64,000 nt of DNA from Paraburkholderia tagetis (GTDB lineage Bacteria; Pseudomonadota; Gammaproteobacteria; Burkholderiales; Burkholderiaceae), in the NCBI RefSeq assembly GCF_022213065.1, contig NZ_JAKLJA010000009.1, positions 1-64,000 of the forward strand, in the 5' to 3' direction. A program made the translations under genes and the position numbers. The notes below the pieces were generated by a model. It was not told the DNA's origin. It saw nothing but the letters and a program-made list of their open reading frames with translations, and ran no database searches. Below are positions 46,086-55,812 of the stretch, piece after piece. Position 1 is the first letter of the stretch; every line of letters begins with the position of its first letter.

Positions 46086-47060
46086 ATGAATAAAGCGATG
46101 TCCCCGAATTTGGCCGAGCGCTTCGCGAGCGCCGAAGACACGTCAGCCGCTCAATCCGCCGCAGCCGCTCCGGCGGGGGCGGCCACTGGCCGCGCGCAGC
46201 CGCAAGCCAAATCGCGCGCCGGCGCTGACGAAATCGTCGGCTTGCCGGGCGCGCTGCTCGACGGCTCGGCACAAGCCGGCACGCAGACGCTCTTGCGCGG
46301 CCTCGCCATTCTCGAAGCCGCTGCTGCCGGTGTGCGCGATCTGCGCTCGTTCGGCGCCGTGCTCGGCACGACGCGCAGCACCACGCACCGGCTCGTTTCG
46401 AGCCTCGTGCAGGCGCGTTACCTGCGCCAGGTGCAGGGCGGCTATCTGCTAGGACCCAAGCTCATCGAGCTCGGCACGATCGCGCTCGAGCAGATGCCGC
46501 TCACGGCCGTGGCGCGCACGCACCTCGAAGCGCTCGCCGAGGCGACGCTCGACACGATCCACCTGGGCGTGCGCGACGGCGACGACGTGCTCTACATCGA
46601 CAAGATTCCCGGCCAGCGCGGCCTTGAAATGCGCTCGCGCGTGGGGCATCGCATGCCGCTCGCGTCCACGGGCATCGGCAAGGCGATGATGCTCGACCTC
46701 ACGCCGCAGTCCTGGCGCGATTTGTTCGAGGCGTCGCGTCGCGCGCTCGCGGGCGTGAGCTTTCGCCCCGATCACAATCTCGATCCCGACACCTTCCTCA
46801 AGCGCATGGCCACGTACTCGGCAGGCGGTTACACGTTCGATCTTGAGGAAAACGAAATTTCGATCCGCTGCGTGGCCGCGCCGGTGCGCGACGCGTCGGG
46901 GGCGATCGTGGCGGCGCTTTCGGTGGCGAGCACGATTCCCTATATGCCGCTCGAACGCATGGACGAGTTGATTCCGGTCGTGCAGCGCGAGGCGCGCGCG
47001 ATTTCGCAGGAACTCGGCTGGCGTGTGCCGCAGCCCACAACGCGCAGGATCCGCCGATGA
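46086..47060 (+). CDS. IclR-family transcriptional regulator
   Basis: This 324-residue regulator has an Ala-rich N-terminal extension of about 60 residues, a winged HTH (about 65-125: QTLLRGLAILEAAAAGVRDLRSFGAVLGTTRSTTHRLVSSLVQARYLRQ) and an IclR effector domain (about 140-310: HLGVRDGDDVLYIDKIPGQRGLEMRSRVG). Its stop overlaps the dgoK start by ATGA, so it heads the sugar-acid operon and most likely senses a 2-keto-3-deoxy-galactonate-like intermediate. ATG 46098 is an alternative start. The 45828-46085 gap shows no further gene. Confidence 0.9.
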   Translation: MNKAMSPNLAERFASAEDTSAAQSAAAAPAGAATGRAQPQAKSRAGADEIVGLPGALLDGSAQAGTQTLLRGLAILEAAAAGVRDLRSFGAVLGTTRSTTHRLVSSLVQARYLRQVQGGYLLGPKLIELGTIALEQMPLTAVARTHLEALAEATLDTIHLGVRDGDDVLYIDKIPGQRGLEMRSRVGHRMPLASTGIGKAMMLDLTPQSWRDLFEASRRALAGVSFRPDHNLDPDTFLKRMATYSAGGYTFDLEENEISIRCVAAPVRDASGAIVAALSVASTIPYMPLERMDELIPVVQREARAISQELGWRVPQPTTRRIRR

Positions 47061-48169
47061 CCGCGCGCACGACAGCAGCTCACGGGGAACCGGGCAAGCA
47101 GGACGCCGCCCGCGCGAAGCAGGCCGTGCTTATCGCGCTCGACTGGGGCACGACTTCGTTGCGCGCGTATCTCTTCGATGCGGCGGGCGAGGTGCTCGAC
47201 ACGCGCATCTCGACGGCAGGGATCATGAATCTGCCGGTGCCGGCCGAAGAGGGCGGCTTCGATGCCGCATTCGACGAGGCCTGCGGCGTGTGGCTCGCAC
47301 AGGCGGGCGTGCTGCCGGTGCTCGCGGCGGGCATGGTCGGCAGTGCGCAGGGCTGGGTGCAGGCGCCATATGTGGAAACGCCCGCGGGCGAGGACGCGCT
47401 CGTGGCCGGCATCGTCAAGGTGCGCGCCGCCAGTGGCGTGGAGATGGCCGTGGTGCCGGGCGTGCTGGAGCCGGGCGCGTTGCCCAACGTGATGCGCGGC
47501 GAGGAAACGCAGATCTTTGGAGCGCTCGGCGCGCAGGGTGGCGCGGATGCGGCGCCAGTGAGTCAACCGGCGGCGCAGGTAGGGACACAGACAGCGACAC
47601 AGACAGCGACACAGGCAGCGACACAGCCGGCGCTGATCGGCCTGCCTGGCACGCACGCGAAATGGGTGATGGTGGAGGGGGCACGCATTGCGCGCTTCTA
47701 CACCTTCATGACGGGCGAGGTCTACGCGGTGCTCACCGCACACACGATCCTCGGCCGCACGATGAAGCGGCCCGTCGCGCCCGATACGGCGGCGTTCGTG
47801 CGCGGCGTGACGGTGGCGCGCGAACACGGTTGTGCGGGCGTGCTGGCGACGGCGTTCAGCACGCGCACGCTCGGCCTCACCGATCAACTGGCCGCCGACG
47901 AGCAGCCCGACTATCTATCGGGCCTCCTGATCGGTCACGAGCTGGCGGGGCTCGAAGCAGTGCTCGCGCGCCGCGACGTGGAGCTGGCCGCATGCGCGCC
48001 GCGGCTGATCGGCGCCGATGCGCTGTGCGAGCGCTATCGGCTCGCGCTCGCGCAGTTTGGCTGCGGCGGTGCGCAGATTGTGCATCGGGCGACCGAGCGC
48101 GGGCTGTGGCGCATCGCGGTGCGCGCGGGCCTCGTCGTCGCATCGGACAGGACGGACCAAACGGTCTGA
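47057..48169 (+). CDS. dgoK: 2-dehydro-3-deoxygalactonokinase DgoK
   Basis: DgoK phosphorylates 2-keto-3-deoxy-galactonate with ATP. The 370-residue protein shows the ALDWGTTSLRAYLF phosphate-binding start, LAAGMVGSAQGW, GEETQIFG and the C-terminal LSGLLIGHELAG typical of the family. It is longer than usual because of a 20-residue N-terminal extension and an insertion around residues 170-193 encoded by 12-bp repeats (TQTATQTATQAATQPA) before the conserved LIGLPGTHAKWV. It is coupled to the IclR gene by ATGA and followed by dgoA. Confidence 0.93.
   Translation: MTARTTAAHGEPGKQDAARAKQAVLIALDWGTTSLRAYLFDAAGEVLDTRISTAGIMNLPVPAEEGGFDAAFDEACGVWLAQAGVLPVLAAGMVGSAQGWVQAPYVETPAGEDALVAGIVKVRAASGVEMAVVPGVLEPGALPNVMRGEETQIFGALGAQGGADAAPVSQPAAQVGTQTATQTATQAATQPALIGLPGTHAKWVMVEGARIARFYTFMTGEVYAVLTAHTILGRTMKRPVAPDTAAFVRGVTVAREHGCAGVLATAFSTRTLGLTDQLAADEQPDYLSGLLIGHELAGLEAVLARRDVELAACAPRLIGADALCERYRLALAQFGCGGAQIVHRATERGLWRIAVRAGLVVASDRTDQTV
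47585..47632 (+). repeat. Four in-frame 12-bp tandem repeats in dgoK
   Basis: Four units of ACACAGACAGCG (from 47585, the last two with small changes) encode Thr-Gln-Thr-Ala steps in an insertion between two conserved kinase segments. Confidence 0.88.
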
Positions 48170-48263
48170 GCGGCTGAACGGCCCGATCGGCTTGAGCGAC
48201 AGAGCGGCGCGGAACGCGCCAGGTGTGCATGACGCGCAGAACGCAAACCACAGGACTAGCACG

Positions 48264-48950
48264 ATGGAACCCGAATTGAATTTGCCCGCTCCATACACGC
48301 CTCACGCGGGCTTCATGGCGGCATTCGGCGCGTGCCGGATGATCGCAATCGTGCGCGGCATCAAGCCCGCCGAGGCTGCCGATCATGGCCGCGCGCTCTA
48401 CGAGGCGGGCTTCAGGGTCATCGAAGTGCCGCTCAATTCGCCGTCGCCGCTCGAGAGCATCGCGGCGCTACGCGCGGCGATGCCCGCCGACGTCATGGTC
48501 GGCGCGGGCACGGTGCTCACGACCGAGCGCGTGCGCGACGTGAAGGCCGCGGGCGGCGAGTTGATCGTGATGCCGCACGCGGACACCGACGTGATTCTCG
48601 CGGCCAAACTGCAAGGCCTCGCGTGCGTGCCGGGCGTGGCGACGCCGACTGAAGCGTTCGCCGCGCTCAAATGCGGCGCCGACGCGCTCAAGATGTTTCC
48701 CGCCGAGCAACTGGGCCCGGAGGTGACGAAGGCGTGGCGCGCGGTGATTCCCGGCGTCGTGCCGCTTCTGCCCGTGGGCGGCGTGAAGCCGGACAACATG
48801 GGGCCGCAACTCGCGGCGGGCGCGAGCGGCTTCGGCCTCGGCTCCGCGCTCTACAAGCCGGGCCAGGACGTGGCGGCAACGCGCGCGAACGCGCTCGCGT
48901 TCATCGCGGGATGGAGCGCAACGCAAAGTGCGCAAGGAGCGAAGGCATGA
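48264..48950 (+). CDS. dgoA: 2-dehydro-3-deoxy-6-phosphogalactonate aldolase DgoA
   Basis: DgoA cleaves 2-keto-3-deoxy-6-phosphogalactonate to pyruvate and glyceraldehyde-3-phosphate. The 228-residue class I aldolase of the KDPG/KHG family shows the catalytic Glu region FRVIEVPLNSP (near residue 55), VGAGTVLT, the Schiff-base Lys in CGADALKMFPAEQLGP and the phosphate site PVGGVKPDNM. It follows dgoK directly, as expected for the final two steps of oxidative galactose catabolism. The stop overlaps the next gene (ATGA). Confidence 0.94.
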   Translation: MEPELNLPAPYTPHAGFMAAFGACRMIAIVRGIKPAEAADHGRALYEAGFRVIEVPLNSPSPLESIAALRAAMPADVMVGAGTVLTTERVRDVKAAGGELIVMPHADTDVILAAKLQGLACVPGVATPTEAFAALKCGADALKMFPAEQLGPEVTKAWRAVIPGVVPLLPVGGVKPDNMGPQLAAGASGFGLGSALYKPGQDVAATRANALAFIAGWSATQSAQGAKA

Positions 48951-49726
48951 ACCGGCTGGCGGGCAAGGTCGCGCTCGTGACCGGCGCGGGACGCGGCATT
49001 GGTGCCGCGATCGCGCGTGCGTTCGCGACCGAGGGTGCGGCGGTTGTGATCGCCGAACTCGACGGCGCGGCGGCCGAGGCGACGGCGCGCGAAATCGCGC
49101 AGACCCAGCCAGGCGCACGCACGCTCGCCATCCCCACCGACGTCACGCAAGCCGCGTCGGTGCAAGCGGCCGTGGCGGAGGCCGAGCGAGCGTTCGGCCC
49201 CGTCGACGTGCTCGTGAACAACGCCGGCATCAACGTGTTCGCCGATCCGCTCACCATGACCGACGAAGACTGGCGCCGCTGCTTCGCCGTCGATCTGGAC
49301 GGCGTCTGGAACGGTTGCCGCGCCGTGCTGCCGGGTATGGTCGAGCGCCGCGCGGGCAGCATCGTGAATATCGCCTCGACGCACGCGTTCCAGATCATTC
49401 CGGGCTGCTTTCCGTACCCGGTCGCCAAGCACGGCGTGATTGGCCTCACGCGCGCGCTCGGCATCGAATATGCGCCGAGGAACGTGCGCGTAAACGCGAT
49501 CGCGCCGGGCTACATCGAGACGCAGCTCACGCACGACTGGTGGAACGCGCAGCCCGACCGCGAGGCGGCGCGCCGCGCGACGCTCGAATTGCCGCCGATG
49601 AAGCGCATCGGCCGGCCGGAGGAAGTGGCGATGACGGCTGTGTTCCTCGCCTCGGACGAGGCGCCGTTCATCAACGCGAGCTGCATCACGATCGATGGCG
49701 GGCGCACGGCGCTGCACCACGAGTGA
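48947..49726 (+). CDS. SDR-family oxidoreductase in the sugar operon
   Basis: This 259-residue classical short-chain dehydrogenase has a TGAGRGIG nucleotide-binding motif (residues 13-20), an NNAG motif near 91, the catalytic Ser (IVNIAST) and the Tyr-x3-Lys in YPVAKHG near 160. The Asp/Glu after beta-2 (IAELDG) suggests NAD preference. It is coupled to dgoA by ATGA. It could be a sugar 1-dehydrogenase, but a second SDR at 53675 is closer to known galactose/arabinose dehydrogenases, so the substrate here is uncertain. Confidence 0.85.
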   Translation: MNRLAGKVALVTGAGRGIGAAIARAFATEGAAVVIAELDGAAAEATAREIAQTQPGARTLAIPTDVTQAASVQAAVAEAERAFGPVDVLVNNAGINVFADPLTMTDEDWRRCFAVDLDGVWNGCRAVLPGMVERRAGSIVNIASTHAFQIIPGCFPYPVAKHGVIGLTRALGIEYAPRNVRVNAIAPGYIETQLTHDWWNAQPDREAARRATLELPPMKRIGRPEEVAMTAVFLASDEAPFINASCITIDGGRTALHHE

Positions 49727-49901
49727 AGCAAGCCTGGTAGTACTGATAACGGCAACGACAGCAGCACCGAGCAGCAGCACCGAGCAGCACGAAGGCAAGA
49801 ACACGCAGCACTTTCGCCGCAGCGCTGGCCGCGCGCGGGCGGATGAAGAAAAAAGGCGGCCGCCACCTTCCCGTGACTGAAGAAGACAGGAGACTGACAC
49901 C

Positions 49902-50903
49902 ATGCAACGCAGGATTTTCCTCACGCTGTTGGCCGCCGCGACGACCGCCGTGCTTGCACAGGCGCCCGTTGCGCAGGCCGCCGAACCGGTCAAGATCGGC
50001 TTTCTCGTGAAGCAGCCCGAAGAGCCGTGGTTCCAGGACGAATGGAAGTTCGCCGAGACGGCTGCCAAGAAAGACGGCTTCACGCTCGTGAAGATCGGCG
50101 CGCCTTCGGGCGAGAAGGTCATGAGCGCGATCGACAACCTCGCGGCGCAAAAGGCCCAGGGCTTCATCATCTGCACGCCCGACGTGAAGCTCGGGCCGGG
50201 CATCGTCGCCAAGGCCAAGGCCGACAAGCTCAAGATGATGACCGTGGACGACCGCCTCGTCGACGGCGCGGGCAAGCCGATCGAAGCCGTGCCGCACATG
50301 GGCATCTCCGCTTACAACATCGGCAAGCAGGTGGGCGACGGCATCGCCGCCGAGATCAAGAAGCGTGGCTGGGACATGAAGGACGTGGGCGCTATCGATG
50401 TGACCTACGAGCAGTTGCCGACCGCGCACGACCGCACGACGGGCGCGACCGACGCGCTCGTGGCCGCGGGCTTCCCGAAGGCCAACATCATTGCCGCGCC
50501 GCAGGCGAAGACCGACACGGAAAACGCCTTCAACGCCGCCAACATCGCGCTCACCAAGAACCCGCAGTTCAAGCACTGGGTGGCGTACGGCCTGAACGAC
50601 GAAGCCGTGCTGGGTGCGGTGCGCGCCGCGGAAGGCCGCGGCTTCAAGGCCGACAACATGATCGGCATCGGCATCGGCGGCTCGGACTCGGCGCTCAACG
50701 AGTTCAAGAAGCCGGAGCGCACGGGCTTCTACGGCACGGTCATCATCAGCCCGAAGCGCCACGGCGAAGAGACCTCGGAGCTCATGTACGCGTGGATCAC
50801 ACAGGGCAAGACCCCGCCGATGCTCACGCTCACGACCGGCATGCTGGCGACGCGCGACAACGTGGGCCAGGTGCGCGAGCAGATGGGTCTCGCTTCGAAG
50901 TAA
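49902..50903 (+). CDS. araF: ABC sugar-binding protein, AraF-type
   Basis: This 333-residue periplasmic binding protein has a signal peptide of about 26 residues (cut after AQA) and a type I fold. The KIGFLVKQPEEPWFQDEWKFAE opening, the SGEKVMSAIDNLAAQKAQGFIICTPD segment and the VTYEQLPTAHDRTTGA segment are the pattern of L-arabinose-binding protein. It delivers L-arabinose and possibly D-galactose, which AraF also binds, to AraGH. An AGGAGA site precedes the ATG. A 14-bp hairpin after the gene could keep its mRNA more abundant than that of araGH. The 49727-49901 gap holds short CAGCAGCACCGAG repeats only. Confidence 0.92.
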   Translation: MQRRIFLTLLAAATTAVLAQAPVAQAAEPVKIGFLVKQPEEPWFQDEWKFAETAAKKDGFTLVKIGAPSGEKVMSAIDNLAAQKAQGFIICTPDVKLGPGIVAKAKADKLKMMTVDDRLVDGAGKPIEAVPHMGISAYNIGKQVGDGIAAEIKKRGWDMKDVGAIDVTYEQLPTAHDRTTGATDALVAAGFPKANIIAAPQAKTDTENAFNAANIALTKNPQFKHWVAYGLNDEAVLGAVRAAEGRGFKADNMIGIGIGGSDSALNEFKKPERTGFYGTVIISPKRHGEETSELMYAWITQGKTPPMLTLTTGMLATRDNVGQVREQMGLASK

Positions 50904-50979
50904 GGGCGCGGAGTCACCGCGTGTCACCGGATGGTGTCATCGCGTGAAGGAAGGGGTTTGACGGGCTTCCCGCTGCAAG

Positions 50980-51023
50980 GCGGCCGGTGCGCGAGCAAAG
51001 TGAACGAAGCGCGCACCGGCCGC
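50980..51023 (+). repeat. Long hairpin between araF and araG
   Basis: GCGGCCGGTGCGCG (50980-50993) is a perfect reverse complement of CGCGCACCGGCCGC (51010-51023) with a 16-base loop. No U-tract follows. Stems at this place in binding-protein operons commonly stabilise the upstream mRNA and lower expression of the membrane components. Confidence 0.75.
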
Positions 51024-51064
51024 GCGCGGCGAATCCGCAGTGAATTGATCGAGAGGAAACCGAA

Positions 51065-52576
51065 GTGTCAGCGACACTGCGTTTTGACAATATCGGCAAG
51101 GTGTTTCCCGGCGTGCGCGCGCTCGACGGCGTGTCGTTCGACGTGCACGCGGGCGAAGTGCATGGCTTGATGGGCGAGAACGGTGCGGGCAAGTCCACGC
51201 TGTTGAAGATTCTCGGCGGCGAGTATCAGCCCGATTCGGGCCGCATTCTGATGGACGGCAACGAGATGCGCTTCGCCGATGCGGCGGCGTCGATTGGCGC
51301 GGGCATCGCCGTGATTCACCAGGAACTGCAATACGTGCCCGACCTCACGGTCGCGGAGAATCTGCTGCTGGGCGCGCTGCCCAACGCGCTCGGCTGGGTG
51401 AGGCGTGGCGAGGCGCGCAAGTTCGTGCGCGAGCGCCTCGCCGCGATGGGCGTGGATCTCGATCCCGCCGCGAAGCTGCGCAAGCTTTCCATTGCGCAGC
51501 GCCAGATGGTGGAAATCTGCAAGGCGCTGCTGCGCAATGCGCGCGTGATCGCGCTCGACGAGCCCACGAGCTCGCTCTCGCACCGCGAGACGGAAGTGCT
51601 CTTCAAGCTCGTGCGCGAGTTGCGCACCGACAATCGTGCGCTCATCTACATCTCGCACCGCATGGACGAGATTTACGAACTCTGCAACGCCTGCACGATC
51701 TTTCGCGATGGCCGCAAGATTGCCTCGCACGAGAAGCTCGAAGAGGTCAAGCGCACGACGCTCGTGGCCGAAATGGTGGGGCGCGAGATCAGCGATATCT
51801 ACAACTACTCGCCGCGCGAGCATGGCAACGTGCGCTTCGCGGTGCGCGGCATCGAAGGGCATCCGCTCAACGAGGCGGCCAGCTTCGAAGTCAAGGCGGG
51901 CGAGATCGTCGGCTTTTTCGGGCTCGTGGGCGCGGGCCGCAGCGAGCTCATGCAGCTGATCTACGGGACGCACCGGCGGCGCGCGGGCGAGATCGAACTC
52001 GACGGCAAGCCGATCCGCGTGAAGAGCGCGAGCGACGCGATTCGTCAGGGCATCGTGCTGTGTCCGGAAGATCGCAAGGAGCAAGGCATCGTTGCGATGG
52101 CAACGGTATCTGAGAATATCAACATCAGTTGCCGCCGCCACTTCCTGCGCGCGGGCATATTTCTCGATCGCAAGAAGGAAGCCGAAACGGCCGACCGCTT
52201 CATCAAGCTCCTGAAGATCAAGACGCCGAGCCGTCGCCAGAAGATCCGCTTTCTCTCGGGCGGCAACCAGCAGAAGGCCATTCTTTCGCGCTGGCTCGCG
52301 GAACCCGACCTGAAGGTGGTGATTCTCGACGAGCCCACGCGCGGCATCGACGTCGGCGCGAAGCACGAAATCTATAACGTGATCTACCAGCTCGCCGCGC
52401 GCGGCTGCGCGATCGTGATGGTGTCATCGGAATTGCCGGAGGTGCTTGGCGTATCGGACCGCATCGTGGTCATGCGCGAAGGCCGCATTTCCGGAGCGTT
52501 GCCGCGCAGCGCGGCGAGCGAACACGCGGTGCTGGATCTCGCGCTGCCGCAAGGCGCGCAGGCGAGAGCGGCATGA
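51065..52576 (+). CDS. araG: Sugar ABC transporter ATP-binding protein AraG
   Basis: This 503-residue protein has two tandem ABC domains, as in all CUT2 sugar importers. The first has Walker [10 protein letters not shown] (near residue 39), signature [11 protein letters not shown] and Walker [10 protein letters not shown]. The second has a degenerate P-loop GLVGAGRSE (near 291), signature [11 protein letters not shown] and [14 protein letters not shown]. It powers sugar uptake with AraF and AraH. Translation starts at GTG 51065 after GAGAGGAAA. The stop overlaps the first possible start of araH. Confidence 0.95.
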   Translation: MSATLRFDNIGKVFPGVRALDGVSFDVHAGEVHGLMGENGAGKSTLLKILGGEYQPDSGRILMDGNEMRFADAAASIGAGIAVIHQELQYVPDLTVAENLLLGALPNALGWVRRGEARKFVRERLAAMGVDLDPAAKLRKLSIAQRQMVEICKALLRNARVIALDEPTSSLSHRETEVLFKLVRELRTDNRALIYISHRMDEIYELCNACTIFRDGRKIASHEKLEEVKRTTLVAEMVGREISDIYNYSPREHGNVRFAVRGIEGHPLNEAASFEVKAGEIVGFFGLVGAGRSELMQLIYGTHRRRAGEIELDGKPIRVKSASDAIRQGIVLCPEDRKEQGIVAMATVSENINISCRRHFLRAGIFLDRKKEAETADRFIKLLKIKTPSRRQKIRFLSGGNQQKAILSRWLAEPDLKVVILDEPTRGIDVGAKHEIYNVIYQLAARGCAIVMVSSELPEVLGVSDRIVVMREGRISGALPRSAASEHAVLDLALPQGAQARAA

Positions 52577-52599
52577 ATGGACCGGGAGGAGTGACTGAA

Positions 52600-53637
52600 A
52601 TGCAAGCCAGAGAGAACCTGGCGGCGGAAGCCGCCGATGCAGCGAAGAGCGTGGCGCAAAGCGCCGCCGACGCGCTGATTCCCAAGACCAGCGACAAGCA
52701 GAAGTGGTGGCAGCAGATCACCGAGTACAGCCTGATCGTGATCTTCGCGATCATGTTCATCACGATGTCGCTGAGCGTCGATCATTTCTTCTCGATCGAG
52801 AACATGCTCGGCCTCGCGCTGTCGATCTCGCAGATCGGCATGGTGGCCTGCACGATGATGTTCTGTCTCGCCTCGCGCGACTTCGACCTTTCCGTGGGCT
52901 CGACCGTCGCGTTCGCGGGCGTGCTCTGCGCGATGGTGCTCAATGCCACGAACAACACCTTTATCGCCATCGTTGCCGCCGTGGCCGCGGGCGCCGCGAT
53001 TGGCTTCGTGAACGGCGCGGTGATCGCGTATCTGCGCATCAACGCGCTGATCACCACGCTCGCCACCATGGAGATCGTGCGCGGCCTGGGCTTTATCGTC
53101 TCGCATGGCCAGGCCGTGGGCGTGTCGTCGGATACCTTCATCGCGATGGGCACGGCGTCTTTGTTCGGCGTGCAATTGCCGATCTGGATCACGCTCGTGT
53201 GCTTCATCGTGTTCGGCGTGATGCTCAACCAGACCGTGTACGGACGCAACACGCTCGCCATCGGCGGCAATCCGGAAGCCTCGCGGCTCGCGGGCATCAA
53301 GGTCGAGCGCACGCGCGTATGGATCTTCTTGATCCAGGGCGCGGTAACGGCGCTTGCGGGCGTGATCCTTGCGTCGCGTATCACGTCGGGCCAGCCGAAT
53401 GCGGCAGAAGGCTTCGAGCTGAATGTGATTTCCGCGTGCGTGCTGGGTGGCGTATCGCTGCTGGGCGGACGCGCAACGATCTCGGGTGTGGTGATCGGCG
53501 TGCTCATCATGGGCACGGTCGAGAACGTGATGAATCTGCTCAATATCGACGCGTTTTACCAGTACCTCGTGCGCGGCGCGATCCTGCTCGCGGCGGTGTT
53601 GCTCGACCAGTTGAAGAATCGCGGCGCGCGCGATTGA
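52600..53637 (+). CDS. araH: Sugar ABC transporter permease AraH
   Basis: This 345-residue CUT2-family permease has about eight to ten membrane helices after a 50-residue cytoplasmic N-terminus. The FDLSVGSTVAFAGVLCAMV and INALITTLATMEIVRGLGF segments and the EAG-like loop GGNPEASRLAGIKVERTR are typical of this family (RbsC/AraH). ATG 52600 is preceded by GGGAGGAG at good spacing, so it is preferred over ATG 52573, which overlaps araG by ATGA. It forms the membrane channel of the AraFGH importer. Confidence 0.93.
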   Translation: MQARENLAAEAADAAKSVAQSAADALIPKTSDKQKWWQQITEYSLIVIFAIMFITMSLSVDHFFSIENMLGLALSISQIGMVACTMMFCLASRDFDLSVGSTVAFAGVLCAMVLNATNNTFIAIVAAVAAGAAIGFVNGAVIAYLRINALITTLATMEIVRGLGFIVSHGQAVGVSSDTFIAMGTASLFGVQLPIWITLVCFIVFGVMLNQTVYGRNTLAIGGNPEASRLAGIKVERTRVWIFLIQGAVTALAGVILASRITSGQPNAAEGFELNVISACVLGGVSLLGGRATISGVVIGVLIMGTVENVMNLLNIDAFYQYLVRGAILLAAVLLDQLKNRGARD

Positions 53638-53674
53638 AGCCGGCGACCGATCGATTAATCAGGAACCCAATACG

Positions 53675-54535
53675 ATGACGTCTTCCGCCAACGCCTCAAC
53701 GGACGCACCAACCAGCGCACCAACCAGCGCATCAGTCAACGCACCCGCGGACGCGAAAGCGCGCCATGCGCACGAAAGCTATGCGTGCTACCCGAGCCTC
53801 GCTGGGCGCGTGGTGTTGATAACGGGCGGCGCGACCGGCATCGGAGCGTCGTTCGTCGAGCACTTCACCGCGCAGGGCGCGCGCGTGGCGTTCTTCGATA
53901 TCGACGCGAGCGCAGGTCAGGCGCTGGCCGACGAGCTTGGCGACTCGCGCCACAAGCCGCTTTTTCTGGCTTGCGACCTCACCGATATCGCCGCGCTGCG
54001 CGCCGCCGTCGCCGACGTCAAAGCGGCGCTCGGACCCATCGAGGTGCTCGTGAACAATGCCGCCAACGACCGCCGGCACACGCTGGCCGAAGTCACGCCC
54101 GAGTCGTTCGACGCAGGGGTTGCCGTGAACTTGCGGCATCAGCTCTTCGCGGCGCAGGCCGTGGCCGAGGACATGAAGTCCGCGCATGCGGGCTCGATCA
54201 TCAATCTGGGCTCGATCAGCTGGATGCTCAAGCAGGCCGATTTGCCCGTCTACACGATGAGCAAATCGGCGGTGCAGGGCCTCACGCGCGGGCTCGCGAA
54301 GGACCTTGGCCGATATGGCATTCGCGTGAATTCGCTCGTGCCGGGCTGGGTGATGACCGAGAAGCAACGGCGCCTGTGGCTCACCGACGAAGGGCGCGAG
54401 GCGATCAGGCGCGGGCAGTGCATCGACGCCGAACTGCTGCCCGAGGACCTCGCGCGCATGGCGCTCTTTCTCGCGGCCGACGACAGCCGCATGATCACGG
54501 CGCAGGACATCGTGGTGGACGGAGGCTGGGCATGA
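53675..54535 (+). CDS. Sugar 1-dehydrogenase of the SDR family (galactose/arabinose type)
   Basis: This 286-residue SDR shows TGGATGIG (near residue 51), an NNAAND variant of NNAG, the catalytic Ser in NLGSISWMLK and Tyr-x3-Lys in YTMSKSA. The NLRHQLFAAQAVAEDMK, SIISWM-like and PGWVMTEKQRRLW segments resemble D-galactose and L-arabinose 1-dehydrogenases of rhizobia and burkholderias. It should oxidise the sugar to its lactone, matching the SMP-30 lactonase coupled behind it (ATGA). Its first 30 residues are an Ala/Ser/Thr/Pro stretch encoded by 12-bp repeats. Confidence 0.87.
   Translation: MTSSANASTDAPTSAPTSASVNAPADAKARHAHESYACYPSLAGRVVLITGGATGIGASFVEHFTAQGARVAFFDIDASAGQALADELGDSRHKPLFLACDLTDIAALRAAVADVKAALGPIEVLVNNAANDRRHTLAEVTPESFDAGVAVNLRHQLFAAQAVAEDMKSAHAGSIINLGSISWMLKQADLPVYTMSKSAVQGLTRGLAKDLGRYGIRVNSLVPGWVMTEKQRRLWLTDEGREAIRRGQCIDAELLPEDLARMALFLAADDSRMITAQDIVVDGGWA
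53693..53752 (+). repeat. Five in-frame 12-bp tandem repeats at the SDR N-terminus
   Basis: Units related to GCACCAACCAGC begin at 53693, 53705, 53717, 53729 and 53741 and encode a low-complexity leader before the Rossmann fold. The second and third are identical. Confidence 0.82.
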
Positions 54536-55482
54536 GCGCGACGGATCACGAAAGCGATAACGAAAAGAAAAGCGAAGGCGCATCGAACGAAGCCGTGGCC
54601 GAGTTGCTGGTGCACGCGAAATGCGAGCTGGGCGAGGGCGCGACGTGGTGCACGCGTAGTGGCCGCCTCTACTGGACCGACATCGAAGGCAAGCGTCTGG
54701 CGTGCTATGACGCTAACGCATCCGGCGAAAAGCATGTCACGTGGGACATGCCTGAACGACTGGCGTGCTTCGCACTTTGCGAGGACGAGCGCACGCTGCT
54801 GCTCGGTCTCGAATCGCGGCTTGCATTCTTCGACCTGGAAACGGGCGCGATAGATACCATCGTCGAGGTCGAGCCCGGCGTGCCCACGCGCCTCAATGAC
54901 GGGCGCTGCGATCGCCAGGGCCGCTTCGTGTTCGGCACGAAGTACGAAGCCGAGCCGATGCAGGCGATCGGCGGGTTCTACCGTTTGAATCACGACCTCA
55001 CGCTCGAACGCCTGCCGCTGCCTGCACCGGCGATCTCGAACAGCATCGCCTTCAGCCCGGATGGATCGACGATGTACTACTGCGATTCGCCCACGCGCGA
55101 GATACGCGCGTGCGATTACGGCGCGGACGGAACGATTGCAAACCAGCGCACTTTCGCTGTGCTGACCGACGAGACCGGCGTGCCGGACGGCTCGACCGTC
55201 GATGCCGAAGGCGGCCTGTGGAACGCGCAATGGGGCGGCGAGCGCGTGGTGCGCTACGGCGCCGACGGCCTGGAAACCGGGCGCGTAAAGATTCCCACAG
55301 CGCAGCCAAGCTGCGTTACGCTCGGCGGAGCGCTGCTGGACACGCTCTACGTCACGAGCGCGCGTGCGGAAATGGACGAGGCGATGCTCGAGCGCGAGCC
55401 GCACGCAGGCGGCGTGTTCGCAGTCCGAATCAGCCGCGTGGGCCTTGCGGAGCCGCTGTTTCAGGGGCGTCGGCGCGCTTGA
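54532..55482 (+). CDS. SMP-30/gluconolactonase-family sugar lactonase
   Basis: This 316-residue six-bladed propeller lactonase shows metal-site residues in CELGEGATW (Glu), RLNDGRCDRQGRF (Asn), ISNSIAFSPDG (Asn) and VPDGSTVDAEG (Asp). In this operon it should hydrolyse L-arabino- or D-galactono-lactone to the aldonate. The start codon overlaps the dehydrogenase stop, coupling lactone formation and opening. The first 25 residues are polar and low in complexity. Confidence 0.9.
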   Translation: MSATDHESDNEKKSEGASNEAVAELLVHAKCELGEGATWCTRSGRLYWTDIEGKRLACYDANASGEKHVTWDMPERLACFALCEDERTLLLGLESRLAFFDLETGAIDTIVEVEPGVPTRLNDGRCDRQGRFVFGTKYEAEPMQAIGGFYRLNHDLTLERLPLPAPAISNSIAFSPDGSTMYYCDSPTREIRACDYGADGTIANQRTFAVLTDETGVPDGSTVDAEGGLWNAQWGGERVVRYGADGLETGRVKIPTAQPSCVTLGGALLDTLYVTSARAEMDEAMLEREPHAGGVFAVRISRVGLAEPLFQGRRRA

Positions 55483-55812
55483 AGCGGTTAATCAGGCGTT
55501 GCTTGAAAGGTATTCGATTCATTTTGCAAGGCGGTCTGCTCGCGTGGCCGCCGGCGCGAGGTGCACGCTATGGCGCGCACCGCGCATCGCTTGAGCATGG
55601 GTAGTCGTTGTAGTTCGGCAACAGATGCAGTCGATCGGTAGTGTGCAGTCGGCTTGCCAGTGATTGCCTGGGCGGCCGGTACGACAAGAAGGAGAAGGGC
55701 GAATACAAGAAGCGGCCGTGGGCCCGTGCACGAACTGGCACGGTGCCGCCAGGCCACCGGTGAGCCGCCTTTTGCGGCGGTGATCGAACATGCCTCTCGA
55801 GGAGCACATCTC

